From Pseudopyrenochaeta lycopersici (taxonomy: Eukaryota; Ascomycota; Dothideomycetes; Pleosporales; Pseudopyrenochaetaceae), in NCBI GenBank assembly GCA_003313425.1, contig NHZP01000104.1, positions 1 through 64,000 of the forward strand: a DNA stretch of 64,000 bases, written 5' to 3'. Position 1 is the stretch's first letter; every line of letters begins with the position of its first letter. A program made the translations under genes and the position numbers. The notes below the pieces were generated by a model. The model saw nothing but the letters and a program-made list of their open reading frames with translations. It was not told the origin of the DNA and searched no databases. Of this stretch, positions 56,291 to 64,000 are shown piece by piece.

Positions 56291-59200
56291 CAGCTCTCTC
56301 AGCCTTAATCTAGTGTCTATTAAGAGATAATATAGTAAGCTGTATATTAGCTTTAGATGAGTGCAATAGAGCTTATTAAGGTTAAGACATTATTAATTTG
56401 AGCTTCAAAGGTGACCAAAGTTGGTAGGGTGGACGGATCGCTTATATAGACGGCTCGCTTGTAAGGACGGCTCGCTTGTAAAACACGTTATAGAGTCAGG
56501 GTGTTATTTAATAAAGCGTGTGCTGTCCGCTTCTTGCATACTGAGATCTAGGAGAGGAGTCGCATTGCGTGCAGTTTGCCTGCTAGGAGTAGCTTGTAAA
56601 GCAGCGGGGGGAGGATATAGCAAAAGATAGAGATTGATTAGTTTTACGTTATATTAGGTACTTAATACTAACTTTATTTTATATAAACTATATAGCACTA
56701 GCTAGGTATCGCGGCTCTAGAGGATCTAGTAAGAGATACTCTTCAAAGATAGTAGAAGTAGAGTATCTTATTTCTGTCTAAGAATATAAAGAGGGAGAAT
56801 AGTAGTATTTATCTTAGGGTGTCTGTAGCTGTACCCAAAAATAGTGTGCTAATATCTGCGCTTTATCTACTAGACGTACTAGCTGTAGCTTTATAAGAGA
56901 CTAGATTGCCTAGTCTTAATAAGGGCTTGTCTAAGATACTATTAAGTTTGCTTAGGAGTATTTATTATTATAGATAAGAGAATAGGGCCTTATATATCGC
57001 GCGATAAAGTAACAGATCTAGGCACGGCTCCTATAGAGCTACTATTGGGTCTGATCTTGTAGCTGAGCTTATTGTATATCTAGCGTACTCTTCTTCTTAT
57101 CTTTTATAGGTTTTAGTAGGTGTATAGGTTGTCTTGGCTATCTTGGCTGTCTTAGTATATAGCTACAATAGGCTTGTAAGAGGTAGAACATGCTTAGTGT
57201 AACAAGAAGCCTAAGGATAATACATCCTATAACAAGGGTAGCTATAAGGAGCCTTCTGTACATTTTTAGGATTATCTGTAGAGCTAAAAGTGTCTCTAAG
57301 TTAGTCTTCTCGTTAAGAAGTTAAGGGAGGTGTTTTTGTATACTAACAGCTACTCTTAAAGAACATATAAAAGGAGATAATAATAAAAAGACCTTAAACT
57401 ATATTAATTATAATCTAGTGTTTATTAACTTCGCTATCTTATAAGTTGTGCGGCCTCTGTAACAAGATAGAGGTGTAGTAAGTTAGGCGCCGTAATACGC
57501 GCTAGGATATGTACTAACTATAGCATAATTAATAACTACGCTAATATACTGCAGCATGCTAACATGTGGCGTAGCTGCTGCGGAGAAATAAGATTCTTAC
57601 GCCGTATAATAGTTTACTACCTATACTTGTAAGTTGCAAGCATAAGTCTGTTCTCCCTGTGCATATTCTAGTATAATTACTTTATTATATTATGGCGGCG
57701 AGCTTTTAGCCTAGTTGCGCAGGCGACGGATACTAAGCTAGAAGTTATAAAACTGCGGTAGGAGGTACTGTCCTGGGTGTGTATATATAAAGAGAAGGAA
57801 TATACCTAACGTTGTATTAGTAGACTTAGAGAGATATAAGAGCGTGCATTACCTAACATAGGCGCGGCGTCTAGCACCTAAAAAGGCTACTTGTAAGAAG
57901 ATATATAGCTGGGATGCTAGGCTGGACTGCTAAACTTAATTATCCGATAAATAGCTCGTACTTAGAGACTACGTTAGTGTACTTAATGCGTGCTAGTATC
58001 TAGAAAGCATTACCGTAATTAGAGTTGTTACTGTATTTACGACCTAAACTAGTCGCTGCCAGTTAGCGCCTGACTTACTAGAGGAGAGTACGTCTCTTTC
58101 TCTCTACTTATAGCTAACTATAAGAAAGCGGAAGCTAATTATAATAAATATAGTAAAATACATAAGTTACAGTATAAGACCTAACTTAAGTGTAGTAAGA
58201 CCTGATTTAGCCTGCTCTTCCCGCCTCTCTACTAAAAGATCCTTGTTTGTATACGCTGACCCTAACGCGCTAGCCCCTAAGAATTATATAAAGAAAGAGC
58301 CTAGGTTAAAGGCTATAAAGAAGAGCGTAATAAAGCGCGTAGGGTACTATAGAAGCCTAATTTGGTAACTATTTAAGGGAGTAATCTACTAGATAATTCT
58401 ACTAAATAATGTATAGCACGCAGCAGCTATGAATGAAGGGGCTAGACTAGAGAAAACACTTAGTAGAAAAAACTAATAACTTATAATAGAATAACTTACA
58501 TAAGGGACAGATAACTAACTATAAATGTATTTATATTTGTAGGGTCGTGTATAGAAAGAGCCTAAGCTAGATAACTAATATACTCTACTGTTTATATATT
58601 AGGTGCATGAAATCTCTATAATAGTAAAGATAAACCTGTAAGTCTAATATATATAGCCTAAAACATCTAGGTGCGGTACTGTATAAGTAACTAGACATGT
58701 ACGCCTATAACTACTGTAAATACTACAGCTCTAAGAAACGCTAGAGGACAGTTTAGCTGGTAAATATACAGGCTCTCTACTGTAGGCGGATCTATATCGC
58801 ATTCTATTAGTAACATAGCCTAAATACTATAAATATATACCTACGCTTTTGTATATCTGTAGTATTTATTATTACTACAATTCGCTACGTATTCTTATAC
58901 AAGTAAGATAGTAAGAAGTTGTAGAATAATAATACCTATCTAGCTATATAGGCATAAGCTATATACTTAACGTAAAGTACTATTAAACTTCTTACTCCCC
59001 TCTTTTTTAACTAGGAATAACCTATAATTAACTCTAGCTTTATTAGATTAGTTACAGCATCCTAAAGCATAATAGCGTATCGCTAAGGAGTTTGTTTTTA
59101 GCTATAAAACATCGCTTTCTAGTAGCTCTACTACGCAATATACCTTACTGTGCCGCCATCAGTTAGCGCTGATGTAGGGGCACAGCGTAGGCGGGGCGTA

Positions 59201-60072
59201 GGTATCTACGCCGCCGCCGCTGTTACTGAGAAAATCTGCGTTGTCTAAGCTAGCGTAAACTCTAGCGAATCGTGTTAGATATCTGCATATAAGGTAATAA
59301 CTACCTATAGAGATAGTAAGTAGTTTATATAGTCTCTCTCTAAAACTACCTTTAGTAATTCCTACTATTCTTTAATTTCTACAATTTTTTAAAACTCTAG
59401 TTCTTAATGTAACTATTACTATAGGGAATCTTATCTTAAAGTTAGATTATAAATATTTACTATATATTTATATAGTTATATATTAACTATTACTATTATA
59501 TACTACAATATCTATATAATATTTGCAAAAGGGTTATATTAGCTCTATAGAGTAAATATAACGCTTATGCTTCTGTCCCTTACATTAAGTTTCCTATGCA
59601 ATATTGCTATTAAGTTGCTCTAAATATTAAAGCTCTAGAATAGGTAAATATAAGATATATACTATAGTTTTAGATATAATAGTAGTATATTTAAACTAAC
59701 TAATTAGTAATTAGGAGAGTAATCTATAGAATAGAGAGATAAAGAGCAGCTAGAAAAACTATATAAAGAGAGACTATATTCGCTACACGAATGTTTTCTA
59801 GCGTAGTAGCTAGCTAAGAGTAATGCTATATCTATATAAAACACATCTATAATAAGCGTAGGGTCTGAAAAAGTCCTTTCCTTATTCTCTTCCTGTATAG
59901 CCTAGTTCTAATTGTCCTTATAGCAGAGGATAGGAATCTTAATAAGCCCGCATAGTAAAGAGAACCTGCCTTTAATAGAAAACTGCTTAGTAATTAGCTG
60001 TAAGATCGCCGTTAGGCTACTATTTAACTTGTTGCTAATGCAGAAATTGTAAGCCTGTGTTAGATCGGCGTC
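56291..60072. other. Decayed, unassigned region
   Basis: AT-rich sequence with many TAG/TAA codons in all frames. Short plus-strand readable pieces occur, for example RFLRRIIVYYLYL near 57590, but none forms a recognisable protein. The open stretch at 56421-56630 shows no family features. GC-rich patches occur near 57480-57580 and 59150-59230. Confidence 0.4.
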
Positions 60073-60456
60073 TTAGGGATAGAGGCAGAGGGCTACGAAG
60101 GGGCGCTCCTGGTTGTCTGCTTTAGCCTGCACTGCTCGGATAGTATTGGTAGAAGGGTTATTGTGCTGCATCTTGTATATATTAAAGACTATACTAGCTA
60201 GGAAGGTACTAGAGATTGTAGTAGAAGGGCTAATAACCTTAAGGGTCGCTTGGTTGACGGTAATCTTAAGCCTGCTTAGTAGGGATTGGGGCTGGATGTA
60301 GTTAAATGTAGTAGTAGGAGAGGATAAAAGCTTATCTAAAACTGCTGAGACCTGCTTAGGCGTAATCTCCTTACTACTGCTAATGCTTGCTATAGCGCCT
60401 TGCTCTACTGAAAAGTATAGATACTTAGTAAAGTAATGACCTGCAGAAGTAAACAT
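59800..60456 (-). pseudogene. Unrecognised minus-strand ORF fragment
   Basis: From ATG 60456 there are 127 uninterrupted codons (MFTSAGHYFTKYLYF, then PKQVSAVLDKLLSSPTT, NIYKMQHNNPSTNTIRAVQA). The same frame continues past TAG/TAA to about 59800 (FSIKGRFSLCGLIKIPILCY). The length of open frame inside a decayed block and the ordinary composition suggest a real former gene. No domain is recognised. Confidence 0.4.
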
Positions 60457-61525
60457 ATCTTAATTCTTAATACTAATCTAAGAGCTTATATTATTAGCGA
60501 GAGGCTGGTACTTGTTAAGAAAGGATTGTAGGTCGCTAGGCAGATCTTCTAGAGCAGGGCGCAGTGCTGTAGTACTAGGTCTATAGACATCCGCAGGGAG
60601 TATCTAGACAGTAGGGTCGGCCCTGCGTGACGGAACAGATCCTAGCTGCTAGTAGGGAAGAGCTATGGCTGTAGAAGTATACGCTGTAAGCACGATATAG
60701 TACGTCTATATATAATTAGCTATAATAGAACTCTAAGAAGAGAGAGGAGATTAGATTATTACTACTACTATACGTGCGTGTAGGACAGTAATAAGAGGGA
60801 AGGAAGACCTACTGTAGTCGTCTTTATTGTAATAGCAGGGGATAGAATTTGCTAAGGTATAGTAGGGGCTTTAGAAACGAAGTAGAGCTAGGAGGTTAAT
60901 AGATAAAAGAGTAGAGAAAGGATAGGTAAATTGCACTCTATAATTGTAGTAATTTGCTCTAGCAGCTATAGAGAAAAAGATAGACTAACCTTACTTTTTA
61001 TATGTACTAGTGTATACTAGAGTTGTATTAGATTTACCTACTAGCTATAACGGTCAATGTAACGCACCTATAGCTAACATACAAGGGCGCGTGCTGTGGG
61101 TAGCAAAGCTAGGGGGAGGCGTATGGCACAGGTCTAAGCCTCCTAACAGTCACTATCGCTACCTACAGCGACAGTTTTTTTCTGCAGCCTGTACGAAACA
61201 TTTATATACTATATTTGTACACGTACGGCACCTAAGGTATTAGTATAAATAGCTTTAGAGAAGCTTCGTATTTAAGTTAATCTAGAACTGTAGATAAGGC
61301 TTATTATAATATATATATAGATAAGCGCACGCATGCAAATATAGTTTCCTCTAGGCTAACTAGGAAAGAATATAGTATCGGCCTTTATTATGGCTGCTAT
61401 TGAGGCTATGTACATATAGTAAGGAGAGCGAACCTCTTTTCTTCTTTAGCTAGTATCGTTATCTTGTGTTAAAGGAGGAATACAGTAATTTTCTACAATA
61501 ATAAGATACTATTCAAGTGTAGTAG
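60457..61525. other. Decayed spacer
   Basis: Decayed AT-rich sequence. The 77-codon frame at 61010-61243 has no recognisable features. Nothing else can be supported. Confidence 0.35.
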
Positions 61526-61650
<125 letters not shown>

Positions 61651-62112
61651 TAGTTATTAGATTTTTCTTCTTTCTATAGTACCTCTACTAGGTTACTATC
61701 TCTTAGGTATCTAGGCCGTAGGACTATTGGGGATGTAGAGAGGCCTAATAATATTATATATGCTAGGTAGTAGAATAACTATATCTTACTAGCTCTATTA
61801 TTACTGAAGATATTTTCTACTATAATAGAATAGTTTTATATTTTGTTAGATATTAAGGGAGGAGAAGATAGTAGATAATAAAGATTTAACTATATAAGAT
61901 ACTCCGCGTATAGTTAATAGATACAATTTGCCTTCTTCTTAAGAGTAGCTACTTAGCAACGCTTAGACAGTAGCTATAGCGCCTAGAGAGAATCGCGTAC
62001 TGCTTCTCTATAGGTAGATCTTAAGGGCGCCATGTTCTATGAGATAGGCTTCTCTACGGCCCTTAGGAACATTCTTATACGCGACACCTGCTGGAGAGTT
62101 AATGGTAAGAGT

Positions 62113-62400
62113 CTACTGCTTAATTCTGTTACGATAAAAGTAGTGCGTTGGATAGACTACCTGCAGGGGACTAGTTGCTCGGCGACGTAGCGTCGCGCTC
62201 CTACCGTTTACTATAGCCCCAGTACTCGAAGTTATACTGTTGTTGCTTGCATAAGTATTGTCCTTGGCTATCTGCAAGTAACATGGGTTAAAGTTAGGAT
62301 CTGACCTATTACTGCGAGTGGTATAGAGTTTGATCTTGAAACTAGATGATTTTTCGAGGCTTCCTGTAAGTGCGTAGCTAGAAGACGAAAACAAAGGCAC
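62113..62400 (-). pseudogene. Unrecognised minus-strand open stretch, 95 codons
   Basis: The open frame reads SSSYALTGSLEKSSSFKIKL, then NPCYLQIAKDNTYASNNS, and ends RNRIKQ. It is locally GC-richer than its surroundings. It may be the last exon of a former gene in the same block as 59800-60456 (same strand). There is no domain evidence. Confidence 0.3.
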
Positions 62401-63825
62401 TGCAGGTGGTGTCTTGGTAAAGGAGCAGCACTGGTTGGCTATTAGGCTGAGGTATACCTCGCCCTAATCTGTATACTGATCTGCTTCGTGCAAGTAGATA
62501 TTAAATTGTGGATTAGCCTGCTAGCGTAAGGAGTTAGCGCTTACCTAAATAGCTAGGATGGCAGCTACGCTAACAGCGTAGAAGGCTCTTATTATAAAAG
62601 CGTAATGTAGGTAGTAGGTAAGGTAAGTCTAGGTTTGCTAGCGAGTTATCGGGTTAGATGCTATGTACTAAGATTAATATAGTCCGCTTGCATAGTAGGA
62701 TCGAGGTTATGTCTTAAACTTACTTTGCAACTAATACTTTTTATACTGTATTATCTAAAGATAGAGTAGCTAGAGGATAATTTATAGACATGTATACGTA
62801 GAGTAGATGTATAGAGCCTAGCGCTTAGCTAGCGCCTAGGCTTAGGTTATTATGGTAAAGTAAGGCGGTTATAATAGGTCTTATAGGCGGGGCTAAATAT
62901 ATACCTACGTTTTAAATAAGCTTTAGGGGGTGTATACAGGAGGAGGCAAAGCTGTTCTATTAGGGGGAGGCAGTACAGTAGGATTATTAGTAGGGTATAG
63001 TAGAAGGTAGTATAAAACGCGGCGTAGGTATTAAAGTTAGATATAAAAAAAGTTTTATATAAGTACTAACTATATAGTATAAAGATATGTAATACGCAAT
63101 ATTGCTAGATAAATAGAAGTATAACTAGGCTCGTCGCAGGGAACAGGAGGCTATATAGTGTTATTTCTCTGCTGTATGCTAAGAGAGTTACTACAGTAGG
63201 ATAGAGGACAGGACGTACTTTATTTATCCTTATTATCCTTTAGTAAGGGTAGTGTAGAGGTAGTATATTAGTAGAAAAAGCGAGCATATTCTTATTAAGT
63301 CTATTCGTAGCGATGTTACTTAAGAGTGCAGCCCTTAGGGCTGTTAATGTTGAGGTAATACATAGTCTAGGTTTCTTAATCGCGGAAGAAGTATACAGTA
63401 GGGTATATAACAGGGTGTAGGGATCTAGGGTAAGTTACAGGAGGATTAGAGTCTTTAGCTAGGGTTTGTAGTTAGTAAGGTTATTAGGGTATAGTAGAAG
63501 TAGTATTATAGTAAATAGGATTAGAAGCAGTACTTATAGAGTGTAGTTCTTTAGTTACTAGTATAGAAGTAGATAGCATAGTTAAAGAGGAGATATTTCG
63601 CCTAATAGAGGGTAAGTAGTAGTAGAAAATTAGAGATAAGTAATAATTAAAAGGTAGGACTCCTAGAAGGAAGGTTAATAGTTTAGGAAGAGGAGGTGCT
63701 GTACTATATATATTAGTTTCTAGACTAGGAGATTAGATAAGTATAAAGTATTCTAGGGTATTCTAGGGTAGGTTATAATAAATAGAGTAGAAAATACTAT
63801 ATACCTAAACAGTACCTTTAAGGTT
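62401..63825. other. Decayed, unassigned region
   Basis: A purine-skewed, AGTAG-rich plus strand becomes stronger towards the right. No gene can be supported. Confidence 0.35.
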
Positions 63826-63828
63826 AGG

Positions 63829-63926
63829 TTAAGTTACCCCTAAGGGCAAGAATTAAGTTAACCCCTAGGGGCAAGACCCTAGGGAGTTAATACGCGTGGG
63901 AAGTAGTGCTTACCCCTAGGGGTAAG
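63829..63926. promoter_or_regulatory. Cluster of three CCCCTAGGGG-type palindromes
   Basis: Cores lie near 63836, 63860 and 63912. The last, CTTACCCCTAGGGGTAAG, is a perfect 18-bp palindrome. They match the motif of the 48-51 kb region. Confidence 0.65.
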
Positions 63927-64000
63927 AGGCTAGTACAAATAACGTAGCTTCTGAACTTTAAAACGTTATAAAGTCTTCCTACCTACTACTCTATAGCGCG

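Noticed and set aside
56421..56630. 69-codon plus-strand ORF after the pogo fragment
   Set aside because: No domain, no decay-consistent continuation; probably chance.

Overview
The window looks like a transposon-rich, probably subtelomeric, chromosome segment of a filamentous ascomycete (Pezizomycotina). The main evidence is dense C-to-T and G-to-A decay of every repeat, in the style of repeat-induced point mutation (RIP). It turns CAG/CAA/TGG codons into stops and catalytic Asp, Glu, His and Cys into Asn, Lys and Tyr. Other evidence is short fungal introns with CTGAC/CTAAT branch points, a HET-domain fragment, pogo/Fot1, hAT, Ty1/copia and Ty3/gypsy elements, and a RecQ-like telomere-linked-helicase relic. 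No prokaryotic features, rRNA, tRNA or CRISPR were seen.

Layout. 1-11.6 kb: minus-strand gypsy gag and pol pieces, a 250-bp LTR, a truncated copia element, a hAT element and a nearly readable pogo-type transposase. 11.6-15.7 kb: the only undecayed island. It holds one convincing host gene, a 668-residue CCCH zinc-finger protein in three exons, followed by an orphan N-terminal HET fragment. 15.6-20.5 kb: a plus-strand gypsy gag-pol ending in a second copy of the 250-bp LTR. 21.5-34.25 kb: a complete 12,752-bp LTR retrotransposon on the minus strand, with equal 378-bp LTRs and a CTAG target duplication. It has three cistrons: gag, pol and a 1,258-codon third ORF carrying a possible 2-oxoglutarate/Fe(II) dioxygenase signature. 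Copies of one ~65-70-bp hairpin lie between gag and pol, between pol and ORF3, and just after ORF3. 34.25-40.5 kb: the chromovirus integrase that this element interrupts, then a full-length copia and a fused partial second copy. 40.6-45.5 kb: a decayed OrsD-domain/RecQ-like helicase gene with four in-frame Gln/Glu-rich minisatellites and no visible ATP-binding half. 45.5-48.3 kb: purine-rich satellite, then ~81-bp and 53-bp tandem arrays. 48.4-64 kb: long unrecognised decayed ORFs, a pogo/Fot1 fragment, and recurrent palindromes with a CCCCTAGGGG core.

The elements are nested. The 12.75-kb element sits inside a chromovirus, and copia elements abut gypsy and chromovirus pol genes. Decay stops sharply at about 15.74 kb, where the gene island meets the plus-strand gypsy. 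All assignments come from reading translations by eye. Coordinates of decayed elements are approximate unless they are tied to repeats, TSDs or codons.
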